Assembly (NCBI GenBank): GCA_045656705.1
Contig: JAZORR010000036.1
Span: 1 to 64,000, forward strand
Length of the DNA: 64,000 bases
Direction: 5' to 3'
From: RGIG4576 sp045656705
GTDB lineage: Bacteria > Bacteroidota > Bacteroidia > Bacteroidales > Muribaculaceae
Of the stretch, positions 1-8,812 are shown piece after piece. The first letter of the stretch is position 1; each line of letters starts with the position of its first letter. The position numbers and the translations under genes were made by a program. The notes under the pieces were generated by a model, which ran no database searches, was not told the origin of the DNA, and was given only the letters and a program-made list of their open reading frames with translations.

Positions 1-84
<84 letters not shown>

Positions 85-90
85 CAGAAG

Positions 91-131
91 AAGAGAGCAA
101 TACACTGAAAAGTGAGTTGCTCTCTTTCTTG
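91..131 (+). terminator. rho-independent terminator after 5S rRNA
   Basis: AAGAGAGCAA (91-100) pairs perfectly with TTGCTCTCTT (117-126) across a 16-nt loop and is followed by a T-rich stretch. This is the expected end of the ribosomal RNA transcript. Confidence 0.8.
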
Positions 132-212
132 TTTTATACCACTTAGTATATTTTGTCTTAATAATTAAGCCATAATGGAGTCGATTTTGGCATAGCTACA
201 TATCTTTTATCT

Positions 213-754
213 TTACTTTAACCAATCACGAACTTCCATAAGAGCAAACCCAAGTAGGTTTTCTCCGTTCCAATTGTCAATATTACACTTTAATGCAGTT
301 TCTTTATCCATACCTATTCCCCAAATTTTATCGTACGGGCTTGCTTCTACCAATATGGCATCAACAGTAGAAAGCAGAAATTCTTTTAGATCAGGATTTT
401 GCACGAATTTAGCCTTATTACCAGCAACCACTGTATCCATTTTCTTCTCATCCCATAAGTTTGCATCAAATCCTTTTACCTTTCTACCTAACTTTTTGTA
501 TTCATTAGGAGATTTTGCGTTCATTATTTCGTTGAATGTTTCTTCATCGTCAAACAATCGCGCCTTGCTTGCCATCATATATTGTTCAGTGGTGTTATAT
601 TTAACTCCGTCTATTTCAAAATATACATCATACCACTGACTGAAGCACGATTTAGTTATCTTCTTAGGATTAGGTGTGTGCCCCAAAAATAAATAATCTC
701 TGTCGACGGATTTTTACTAATTATCTCTTTGATTTTTTCAGTATTGTATCTCAT
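213..754 (-). pseudogene. NADAR/YbiA-like domain protein, frameshifted near its N-terminus
   Basis: NADAR-family proteins include YbiA, which hydrolyses N-glycosidic bonds of riboflavin-pathway intermediates, and domains linked to ADP-ribose metabolism. From 684 down, the frame shows family landmarks: SQWYDVYFEIDGVKY, TEQYMMASKARLF, the LGRKVKGFD segment, GNKAKF and VEASPYDKIWGIG. The natural start appears to be ATG at 754, reading MRYNTEKIKEIISKNPSTEI and then IYFWG. The frame then breaks at a run of four G on the coding strand (C at 681-684): one more G would give the conserved FWGHTP and join both parts into about 180 residues. As it stands only a downstream TTG (686) could start the 157-residue remainder. 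The break may be a real frameshift or a homopolymer sequencing error. A weak promoter-like CAAAAGATA lies at 815-823. Confidence 0.82.
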
Positions 755-874
755 AACATTTACATTTATGTTTCTATTACATTAGGATATAATTTACTAT
801 GTGTTAATTCTACGCAAAAGATATATAATCATTTTTAATCTTCAAAACATATATTGATATTTTTACAGAAAAAA

Positions 875-908
875 CTAAAGGGCACCCAAATATTTGGATG
901 CCCTTTAG
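875..908 (-). terminator. terminator of the OPT transporter gene
   Basis: CTAAAGGGCA (875-884) pairs with TGCCCTTTAG (899-908), and the inner CCAAATATTTGG extends the stem. On the minus strand it is followed by a run of T (A at 869-874), so it ends the OPT transcript. Confidence 0.8.
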
Positions 909-933
909 ATAGAATTAAAGTTTTCTTATTTGA

Positions 934-2880
934 TTACTTCTTAGCCTTCAAGCAGCTCCATGTGAACCAAGAAAGCAACAAGATGTATACAATCAAACCT
1001 GTAGTTTGCAATTGTGTTTCTCCAAATGTGCAAGTGTATTCAAAGCCGAAGAAACGCATACCAGCACTTACTACACCAAGTAAAGCACCACCAGCAATGA
1101 AACCTGACGCAAGCAATGTACCGCGTTCTTGGCGTGCAGTGTTTACTGCTTCATCTTTTGAACGGCTGCTTACAAACCAGCTGATAAGACCACCCACAAG
1201 AAGTGGAGCATTAAGTTGCATTGGAATAAACATACCAAGTGAGAATGCAAGAGCTGGCACTCCAAGCCAATTAAGAAGGATTGCAAGCACTGCACCCACG
1301 ATATAAAGCAACCATGGTGTTTCGCCACCCATCATCAATGGATCTATCACAGCAGCCATTGCATTAGCTTGAGGAGCTACAAGAGCATTTTCACCAGTGA
1401 AACCATATACTTTATTAAGAATTAGCATTACACCGCCCACAGTAGCTGCTGAAACGAATGTACCTAAGAATTTCCAAGTTTGTTGTTTGCTTGGAGTTGT
1501 TCCCAACCAGTAACCTACCTTCATATCTGTAACCATACCTCCGGCCATTGAGAGTGCAGTACAAACCACACCACCAATCACCATTGATGCCACGATACCC
1601 GAAGAACCCTTCAAACCGATTGCTACGAAAATACCCGATGCGATGATTAGAGTCATCAATGTCATACCCGACACAGGATTGCTACCTACGATTGCAATAG
1701 CATTAGCAGCCACTGTAGTGAATAGGAATGCAATGATAGCCACTACAAGGAACGCTACGATAGTTTGTGTAAGGTTGCCAATCACACCCACATAGAAGAA
1801 TACGAATGTAACGATAAATGCAGCAAGTAGCGCAAATACCACCACCTTCATAGTAAGGTCTTTTTGAGTACGAACTACAGTCTTCGCAGAAGAACTTCCT
1901 CCCTTGATTTCGCGTGAAGCAAGACCTACAGCACTCTTGATAATGCCCCATGACTTGATGATACCAATCACACCACTCATAGCAATACCACCGATACCGA
2001 TGAATCGTGCTGAACCTGAGAATATTTCTTCTGCAGGCACATTTGCCATTTCTGGATTCATACCCAGTAGAGGAATGATAATCCACCAAATGAATGCCGA
2101 ACCAGCAAATATGATGAAACTATACTTCAATCCAACGATAAAACCAAGTCCCATCACTGCAGCACCTGTGTTGATGCTGAACACTGCCTTAGTTTTGTCG
2201 GCAACTGCATTCAATGCAGGGATAGCGCGAGTAGATAGCACTTCGCTCCACCATCCGAATGTAGATAGAAGGAAGTCGTATACACCACCGATAAGACCAG
2301 CCATAATAAGAGGCATAGCTTGATTTCCGCCCTTTTCGCCCGAGATAAGCACTTGAGTAGTTGCTGTTGCTTCTGGGAACGGGAATTTACCATGCATATC
2401 GGCACAGAAATACTTACGGAAAGGAATGAAGAACAAAATACCTAGCACACCACCAAGCATAGAGCTTAGGAAGATTTCAAGGAAACTTACTGCGATTTCT
2501 GGATATTTTGCTTTCAAGATATAAAGAGCTGGCAAAGTAAAGATTGCACCAGCAACCACGATACCGCTACACGAACCGATTGACTGAATGATTACATTTT
2601 CGCCAAGAGCATTTTTGCGCTTTGCTGCACTTGAGCAACCTACTGCGATAATAGCAATAGGTATTGCTGCTTCAAACACTTGACCTACTTTCAAACCAAG
2701 GTAGGCTGCTGCTGCACTAAAGATTACAGCCATAATCAAACCCATTGTCACAGAATATGGAGTGATTTCTGGGTAAACTTTGTCGGGATGTAGCACAGGG
2801 GTGTACTTTTCTCCCTCTTTAAGTTCTCGGAATGCGTTATCAGGCAAACCCATTCCATTCTTTTCGTTATTTTCTTGCAT
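934..2880 (-). CDS. OPT-family oligopeptide transporter
   Basis: A 648-residue polytopic inner-membrane protein of the oligopeptide transporter (OPT) superfamily, which imports small peptides or metal chelates by secondary transport. After a short hydrophilic N-terminus, the segment from TPYSVTMGLI begins the first of many hydrophobic helices. LGLKVGQVFEAAIP and GSNPVSGMTLMTLI are typical OPT stretches. The start ATG at 2880 is preceded by an A-rich leader. It lies downstream of the FKBP gene but a hairpin (2917-2950) separates them, so it is probably partly or wholly transcribed on its own. The substrate cannot be told from sequence. No truncation is visible. Confidence 0.92.
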   Translation of the reverse strand: MQENNEKNGMGLPDNAFRELKEGEKYTPVLHPDKVYPEITPYSVTMGLIMAVIFSAAAAYLGLKVGQVFEAAIPIAIIAVGCSSAAKRKNALGENVIIQSIGSCSGIVVAGAIFTLPALYILKAKYPEIAVSFLEIFLSSMLGGVLGILFFIPFRKYFCADMHGKFPFPEATATTQVLISGEKGGNQAMPLIMAGLIGGVYDFLLSTFGWWSEVLSTRAIPALNAVADKTKAVFSINTGAAVMGLGFIVGLKYSFIIFAGSAFIWWIIIPLLGMNPEMANVPAEEIFSGSARFIGIGGIAMSGVIGIIKSWGIIKSAVGLASREIKGGSSSAKTVVRTQKDLTMKVVVFALLAAFIVTFVFFYVGVIGNLTQTIVAFLVVAIIAFLFTTVAANAIAIVGSNPVSGMTLMTLIIASGIFVAIGLKGSSGIVASMVIGGVVCTALSMAGGMVTDMKVGYWLGTTPSKQQTWKFLGTFVSAATVGGVMLILNKVYGFTGENALVAPQANAMAAVIDPLMMGGETPWLLYIVGAVLAILLNWLGVPALAFSLGMFIPMQLNAPLLVGGLISWFVSSRSKDEAVNTARQERGTLLASGFIAGGALLGVVSAGMRFFGFEYTCTFGETQLQTTGLIVYILLLSWFTWSCLKAKK

Positions 2881-2916
2881 TATTGTTAAGTTTTTAAATT
2901 TCTATTTAAAAATAGA

Positions 2917-2950
2917 GAGCCCCTATAAATGTATTTATTTATAGAAGCTC
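2917..2950 (-). terminator. hairpin between FKBP gene and OPT gene
   Basis: GAGC (2917-2920) pairs with GCTC (2947-2950), and CTATAAAT (2923-2930) pairs with ATTTATAG (2937-2944). The minus-strand sequence that follows is T-rich. It probably terminates or attenuates the glyS-FKBP transcript ahead of the OPT gene. Confidence 0.6.
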
Positions 2951-2969
2951 CTTTATAAAGAATAAATTG

Positions 2970-3527
2970 TTATGGTTCTATTTCATAACCTGGTATGTCT
3001 ACCAATTTCATAACAAATCTCAACACCGAGTAAGGCTTGATTTTGTTATCTCCAGTATTACCATAAGCATATTCAAATGGGATAAGTACCTCACAAGAGT
3101 CCCCAACGTGCATATCTGATAGTGCAACAGTCCATCCCGGAATTACTCCCGAAAGTTTTGTGCGGATGATGCTATCGGCAGGAGATGTCAATCGATACGA
3201 CGAATCGAAAGGTGTTCCATCATAAAGATAACCAATATACTTAGCATCTATTGTAGATGTGTATAAAGGTGACAAATTCTTACGGGTAAGATTAGTGTCG
3301 TTGAAATAATGCATATACACATGTGCATTAGGATACCAAGATTTAGATACCTTTTTATAATAAGGGGTTCCATCTGGATTTGTTTTCATCGACATTTCTT
3401 CGAGCCAAGCAAGATTTGCATTTCTCCAGTCGGCATAATCGTCCCAGTTTGTTTCAACTTCTATGCACGAAAATAGTGTCGTGCATAGAAATGTGATAGC
3501 AAAAATAATGAAAGGAAATTTTTTCAT
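2970..3527 (-). CDS. FKBP-type peptidyl-prolyl isomerase lipoprotein
   Basis: A 185-residue predicted lipoprotein with a hydrophobic signal ending in the lipobox LFSC (Cys at about residue 21). It should be anchored on the periplasmic side of the outer or inner membrane. The C-terminal half carries the FKBP fold: GTPFDSSY, VIPGW, MHVGDSCEVLIP, FEYAYG and the closing PYSVLRFVMKLVDI. Such proteins speed proline cis-trans isomerisation during folding of exported proteins. The N-terminal part (about 25-90) is a Bacteroidales-specific linker. It starts only 10 bases after the glyS stop, so it is probably co-transcribed with glyS. Confidence 0.88.
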   Translation of the reverse strand: MKKFPFIIFAITFLCTTLFSCIEVETNWDDYADWRNANLAWLEEMSMKTNPDGTPYYKKVSKSWYPNAHVYMHYFNDTNLTRKNLSPLYTSTIDAKYIGYLYDGTPFDSSYRLTSPADSIIRTKLSGVIPGWTVALSDMHVGDSCEVLIPFEYAYGNTGDNKIKPYSVLRFVMKLVDIPGYEIEP

Positions 3528-3537
3528 TTGTTATTTT

Positions 3538-5082
3538 TTATGCTAATGTTTTCAAAAGTTCTTGTAGACTCACTTCCTTACCGATAATTGCTGGTAGGTC
3601 GGCGATAGCTACACGTTCTTGAGCCATTGAATCACGGTGACGGATAGTCACTGTGTTGTCTTCAAGTGATTGGTGGTCTACTGTGATACAGAATGGAGTA
3701 CCGATAGCATCTTGACGACGGTAACGCTTACCGATAGAATCCTTTTCATCATATTGACAAGCGTAATCAAACTTAAGAGTATTGATGATTTCGCGAGCCT
3801 TTTCTGGAAGACCATCCTTGCGTACAAGAGGCATCACAGCCACCTTCACTGGAGCAAGTTGCTTTGGAAGGTGAAGCACAACGCGAGTTTCTCCGTTTTC
3901 AAGTTGTTCTTCTTCAAATGAAGAGCAAAGCACGCTCAAGAACATACGGTCCACACCAATAGAAGTTTCGATTACATATGGAGTGTATGACTTGTTAAGC
4001 TCTGGATCGAAGTATTGAACTTTCTTGCCACTGAACTTTTCGTGTTGACTCAAGTCGAAATCTGTACGAGAGTGAATACCTTCTACTTCCTTGAAACCGA
4101 ATGGCATTTCAAACTCGATATCAGTAGCTGCATTTGCATAGTGAGCAAGCTTGTCATGGTCGTGTTAGCGATATTTGTGGTCGCCCATACCAAGTGCTTT
4201 GTGCCACTTCAAGCGAGTTTCTTTCCACTTTGCAAACCAGTCAAGTTCTTCACCAGGACGCACGAAGAATTGCATTTCCATTTGTTCGAATTCGCGCATG
4301 CGGAAGATGAATTGGCGAGCTACGATTTCGTTACGGAATGCCTTACCGATTTGAGCGATACCAAATGGGATACGCATACGGCCAGTCTTTTGCACGTTTA
4401 GGAAGTTAACGAAAATACCTTGTGCAGTTTCAGGACGAAGGTACACGCCCATAGCGCCTTCACTTGTACTACCCATTTCAGTCTTGAACATAAGATTGAA
4501 TTGACGCACGTCAGTCCAGTTCTTTGTACCTGAGATAGGGTCCACGATTTCATAGTCAAGAATGATTTGCTTCAATTCAGCAAGGTCATTATCATTCATC
4601 GCCTTTGCGAAGCGTTCGTGAAGTTCGTCACGCTTTTGCTTGATTTCAAGCACGCGAGGATTTGTGGTTTTGAAAAGTTCAGCATCAAAGCTGTCGCCGA
4701 AACGCTTAGCAGCCTTAGCCACTTCCTTTTCAATTTTATCATCAAATTTAGCCATCTCGTCTTCGATAAGTACATCGGCGCGATAGCGTTTCTTAGAATC
4801 GCGGTTGTCGATTAGTGGGTCATTGAATGCGTCTACGTGACCCGATGCTTTCCAAATAGTAGGGTGCATAAAGATTGCTGAGTCTATGCCGACGATATTT
4901 TCGTTGAGCAAAGTCATTGCTTCCCACCAATAACGCTTGATGTTGTTCTTCATTTCTACACCAAGTTGACCATAGTCATACACAGCACCTAAACCATCAT
5001 AAAGTTCGCTTGAAGGGAATACGAAACCATATTCTTTTGCATGCGAAACGATTTTTTTGAAAGTATCTTCTTGTTTTGCCAT
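3538..5082 (-). pseudogene. glyS: glycine--tRNA ligase, interrupted by an in-frame TAA
   Basis: Class II, homodimeric-type glycyl-tRNA synthetase, which charges tRNA-Gly for translation. One uninterrupted frame of 515 codons runs from ATG 5082 to the stop at 3538, the usual length in Bacteroidales. Codon 306 (4165-4167) is TAA. The N-terminal piece (305 residues) holds motif 2 (GKAFRNEIVARQFIFRMREF). The C-terminal piece holds motif 3 (ETSIGVDRMFL) and the anticodon-binding domain. The context reads DHKYR-stop-HDHDKLAHYA. Relatives, from memory, have Tyr here, so TAC or TAT to TAA is a single substitution. An internal ATG at 4107 could restart translation, but neither half alone has all catalytic motifs. 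This is either an assembly or sequencing error, or a remarkable nonsense allele. Confidence 0.9.
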
Positions 5083-5170
5083 TTTAAATATGTTTTTGTT
5101 ATAAATTGTCGTTTGTTAAACTTCTAAATGGGCTCAAAAAACCGCATTTCAATTAAAATTCTCAATTGGA

Positions 5171-5182
5171 GTGCAAAGTAAC
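5171..5182 (-). promoter_or_regulatory. candidate glyS promoter
   Basis: The minus strand reads GTTACTTTGCAC, close to the Bacteroidales -7 box TAnnTTTGC, about 90 bases before the glyS start. No clear -33 box is seen. Confidence 0.4.
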
Positions 5183-5194
5183 GATTTTTTTTTG

Positions 5195-5202
5195 TATTTT
5201 TG
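5195..5202 (+). promoter_or_regulatory. candidate parC promoter (-7 box)
   Basis: TATTTTTG matches TAnnTTTG exactly, about 64 bases before the parC start in the divergent glyS-parC interval. The -33 box is unclear because the upstream sequence is a T tract. Confidence 0.45.
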
Positions 5203-5265
5203 CTATGTTTTAAGGTATTATAAGAAAAAAACAGGAAATATTACTTCCTTAATACATAAAATTCA

Positions 5266-7944
5266 ATGAAAGAGGAAAACGAAGACGAGTTGTATGGAGA
5301 AGTGAATGACACCGAGGCTCATTCAAACTATCATGTCCCTGTGGGCGATAATCGCTTGCAATTGGGGGGTATGTTTCAACATTGGTTTGTTGATTATGCG
5401 TCTTATGTGATACTGGAACGTGCAGTACCACACATAGAGGATGGTTTGAAACCGGTGCAACGACGCATACTACACTCTATGAAGGAACTTGATGATGGTC
5501 GTTTCAATAAGGTGGCAAATATTGTGGGTAATACTATGCAGTATCACCCTCATGGTGATGCATCTATTGGCGATGCTCTTGTGCAACTTGGTCAGAAAAA
5601 TCTTTTAGTAGAAACGCAAGGTAACTGGGGTAATATTCTCACTGGAGATAGTGCTGCGGCTCCTCGTTATATCGAGGCTCGTTTGTCGGAGTTTGCTCTC
5701 GATGTGGTGTATAATCCTAAGGTTACCGATTGGACTGTGTCTTACGATGGTCGTAAACCCGAACCTATCACTTTGCCTGTGAAATTTCCTCTTTTGTTGT
5801 CGCAAGGTGCCGAAGGTATTGCTGTGGGTTTGGCTTGTAAGATTCTTCCTCACAATTTCAACGAAATAATAGATGCTTCTATCGCCTATTTGCGTGGCGA
5901 AGAATTTGTGCTATATCCCGATTTCCCTACAGGTGGGTATGTGGATGTGAGCCGATACAACGATGGTCAGCGTGGTGGTGCTGTGAGAGTGCGCACTAAA
6001 ATTGAAAAACGCGACAATAAGACACTTGTGGTTTCCGACCTTCCTTTCGGTAAAACCACAGGCAAACTCATCGAATCTATTCTTAAAGCTCAAGAAAAAG
6101 GTAAAATCAAGATTAAGAGCGTAGACGATAACACAAGCGAGAATGCCGAAATCATTGTAAACCTTATCCCAGGAACTTCAAGCGATAAGACTATCGACGG
6201 ACTTTATGCATTTTCCGATTGCGAGGTGAGCATTTCGCCTAACTGCTGTGTGATTAAAGACAAAAAACCTCAATTCCTTGGCGTGAGTGATGTGCTTCGT
6301 TATAGCGTGGAACGCACAAAGGATTTGCTTCGTCAGGAATGGGAGATTCAACGCAATGAATTATACGAATCATTGTTCTTTGCATCGCTCGAACGCATCT
6401 TCATCGAAGAACGCATCTATAAGGATAAAGGTTTTGAGCAAAGTAAAGACATTGATACTGTTGTTGTACATATCGATTCGCGTTTAGAACCTTATAAAAA
6501 GAATTTCGTGCGTGAAGTGAAGCGTGAAGATATACTTCGATTGCTCGAAATCAAGATGGAACGCATCCTTAAGTTTAATAGCGATAAGGCTGATAATCGC
6601 ATCGCTACTCTTAAAGAACGCATCGCCGACATCGACTACAAACTTGATCACTTGGTAGATTTCACTATCAAGTGGTATGAAATGCTTAAAGATAAATATG
6701 GTGCTATGTATCCGCGTCGCACTATTATTCGCAATTTTGATACTATCGTGGCGTCGAAGGTGGCCGAAGCCAATGAGAAACTTTATATCAATAGGGAAGA
6801 AGGTTTCATCGGTACATCACTCAAGAAAGATGAGTTTGTCGCAAACTGCTCTGATATGGACGATGTGATTATCTTCTATAAGAATGGTACTTATAAAGTG
6901 GTGCGTGTGGCCGAAAAATTATATGTAGGTAAAAATATCCTGTACATAAATATTTTCAAACGTAACGATTTGCGCACCATCTACAATGTGGTCTATCAAG
7001 ATGGTAAGGGTGGTATTGTGTATATGAAGCGTTTTGCTGTTACAGGTATCACTCGCGATAAAGAATACGACTTTACTCAAGGTACTCCGGGTTCGAAGAT
7101 ATGGTGGTTCTCTGCCAATCCTAATGGTGAGGCCGAAGTGCTGAAAGTTACTCTCAAACCTAAGCATCGTCTTAAGGTGCTTCAGTTTGACTTGGATTTT
7201 GCCGAATTGGCTATCAAGGGAAAGCAATCGCGTGGTAATTTGGTGACCAAGAACGAAGTGCATCGCATCACTTTGAAAGAAAGAGGTGGTTCTACTCTTG
7301 GTGGACGCGAGGTGTGGTTCGATCCAGATGTGTTGCGTTTGAACTACGACGGACGTGGTAACTCTTTGGGTGAGTTCAATTCCAACGATTTGGTGCTTGT
7401 GATTTATAAGAATGGTGATTTCTGCACCACTTCTTTCGATGTGGAAAATCACTACGACGATGGAATTCTTTCAATCCGAAAATTCGAAGAGAATAAAATC
7501 TGGACGGTGGTGCTTTGGGATGCCGACCAAGGTTTCTGGTATATGAAGCGATTTAAGTTCGAGCCATCGTCTAAATTACAAAGTTTCATCGGCGGCAATA
7601 AGAACTCGCGTCTATTGCTTATAAGTGAAAATAAATATCCTCGCGTAGAGGTTAAGTTTGGTGGTGGCGATTCGTTTAGAGAGTCGTTAGTGCTCGATGC
7701 CGAAGAATTTATTGCCGAAAAGAGTTTTAAGGCTAAAGGTAAGCGTATAACGAACTTCGAGGTGGATACCATTGTTGAAATAGAACCTCGTGAGGTGGAA
7801 GAAGAACCAGAATCAGAAGTGGCTACTCCTATGGTCGACGATATGGATGATTCTGCTCTTAACGAACCAGTGAAGAGTCAAAAGGATATTTTTGCCGATC
7901 TCACAGGACAAAAACGTTTATTTGAAGATGGTGAAGAATTATAA
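5266..7944 (+). CDS. parC: DNA topoisomerase IV subunit A (ParC/GyrA family)
   Basis: An 892-residue type IIA topoisomerase breakage-reunion subunit, which acts with a ParE-type ATPase to decatenate and relax DNA. The catalytic tyrosine is Tyr135 in AAPRYIEARL. The winged-helix QRRILHSM and QYHPHGDAS segments precede it, and the tower and coiled-coil regions follow to about residue 500. The C-terminal third (about 520-850) is a beta-pinwheel-like domain. It lacks an obvious GyrA box (QxRRGGxG), supporting ParC rather than GyrA. An acidic tail ends the protein. The first ATG (5266) is preceded by the plus promoter at 5195. Its 3' end overlaps the next gene by 17 bases. Confidence 0.9.
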   Translation: MKEENEDELYGEVNDTEAHSNYHVPVGDNRLQLGGMFQHWFVDYASYVILERAVPHIEDGLKPVQRRILHSMKELDDGRFNKVANIVGNTMQYHPHGDASIGDALVQLGQKNLLVETQGNWGNILTGDSAAAPRYIEARLSEFALDVVYNPKVTDWTVSYDGRKPEPITLPVKFPLLLSQGAEGIAVGLACKILPHNFNEIIDASIAYLRGEEFVLYPDFPTGGYVDVSRYNDGQRGGAVRVRTKIEKRDNKTLVVSDLPFGKTTGKLIESILKAQEKGKIKIKSVDDNTSENAEIIVNLIPGTSSDKTIDGLYAFSDCEVSISPNCCVIKDKKPQFLGVSDVLRYSVERTKDLLRQEWEIQRNELYESLFFASLERIFIEERIYKDKGFEQSKDIDTVVVHIDSRLEPYKKNFVREVKREDILRLLEIKMERILKFNSDKADNRIATLKERIADIDYKLDHLVDFTIKWYEMLKDKYGAMYPRRTIIRNFDTIVASKVAEANEKLYINREEGFIGTSLKKDEFVANCSDMDDVIIFYKNGTYKVVRVAEKLYVGKNILYINIFKRNDLRTIYNVVYQDGKGGIVYMKRFAVTGITRDKEYDFTQGTPGSKIWWFSANPNGEAEVLKVTLKPKHRLKVLQFDLDFAELAIKGKQSRGNLVTKNEVHRITLKERGGSTLGGREVWFDPDVLRLNYDGRGNSLGEFNSNDLVLVIYKNGDFCTTSFDVENHYDDGILSIRKFEENKIWTVVLWDADQGFWYMKRFKFEPSSKLQSFIGGNKNSRLLLISENKYPRVEVKFGGGDSFRESLVLDAEEFIAEKSFKAKGKRITNFEVDTIVEIEPREVEEEPESEVATPMVDDMDDSALNEPVKSQKDIFADLTGQKRLFEDGEEL

Positions 7945-8800
7945 AAAATATTTGAGTGCTATTGTAATGTATGTTATGATAGCATTCGTTTCATTTGCCG
8001 ATGAAAAGGTAGGGGACATCGAAGTGCTTCGTCCGGTGTCGAAGGCTTATACACTCGATATGGGACATACTTCCACCCTCGACACTTATTTGTCTTCGCT
8101 TAAATACGAAGGGTATAATCTTAGAATAGGGTATGAACGCATTCAGGCTATGAAATTCAATCCCGAAAAGTGGGTTCAGCAGCTCGATTTGCACGCATTA
8201 TATGCCAATCCTAAAAATCCAGCAAAAACTGTTTCTATGCACTTGGCTATGGTCAATGCTAAGTGGACTATGATGCATCGTTGGAAAGATGTGTTGCCAC
8301 GATTGCAGTTATATGCAGGTGGAAGCACTCAGTTGGGTGGTGGTGCTTTGTATGCACCAGCCAATTCCAATAATGTGGTGAGTGTTAAAGTTATTTGGAG
8401 TGTCGACATCTCTGCTATGGCTGTGTATAATTGCAAAGTGGGTAAGTTGCCTGTTACACTTCGCTATCAAGCCACTATGCCAATCTTGGGTGCTATGTAT
8501 TCGCTCGATTATGGCGAAAGTTATTTTGAGATGTATGTGGGTAATCATTCCGGCCTTATTCACTTCTCGTCTTGGGCTAATAGATTTGCAATGGAAAACT
8601 ATGTTTCAGCCGATTTGCATTTTAGCAACACGGCTTTGAGATTGGGCTATCGCAATACTATTGAGTCTACATTTGTCAATAATCTTCACACCCAATTCTA
8701 TCACAATTCCTTTGTGGTAGGTGTGAGTGGTGAGTGGATGAGCATAAACCCACGCACTAAATTGAGCGAAAAGGCTCGTGTGATATCTGCGTTGTATTAA
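7928..8800 (+). CDS. DUF3316 family exported protein
   Basis: A 290-residue protein with a signal peptide (MVKNYKKYLSAIVMYVMIAF, then ASF-type small residues before ADEK). It is recognised as a DUF3316 member by the pattern AMKFNPEKW, GGGALYAPANSNN, LRYQATMPILGAM and DYGESYFEMY. DUF3316 proteins are Bacteroidetes envelope proteins of unknown role, probably small outer-membrane barrels: many alternating-pattern strands are visible. The ATG at 7928 is preferred over an in-frame alternative start at 7892 because it begins a proper signal peptide. It overlaps parC by 17 bases in another frame and is followed after 12 bases by the S41 peptidase, suggesting one transcript. Confidence 0.8.
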   Translation: MVKNYKKYLSAIVMYVMIAFVSFADEKVGDIEVLRPVSKAYTLDMGHTSTLDTYLSSLKYEGYNLRIGYERIQAMKFNPEKWVQQLDLHALYANPKNPAKTVSMHLAMVNAKWTMMHRWKDVLPRLQLYAGGSTQLGGGALYAPANSNNVVSVKVIWSVDISAMAVYNCKVGKLPVTLRYQATMPILGAMYSLDYGESYFEMYVGNHSGLIHFSSWANRFAMENYVSADLHFSNTALRLGYRNTIESTFVNNLHTQFYHNSFVVGVSGEWMSINPRTKLSEKARVISALY

Positions 8801-8812
8801 TCGATTACATTT

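Noticed and set aside
854..1306. A 150-codon frame antisense to the OPT gene
   Set aside because: Begins in the terminator hairpin and has no coding character.
3538..5082. glyS as two separate real genes, or TAA read as an amino acid
   Set aside because: The second half would lack motif 2 and the first lacks motif 3. TAA is an ordinary stop for parC, glpB and others in the window, so general reassignment is excluded; an error or rare allele is simpler.
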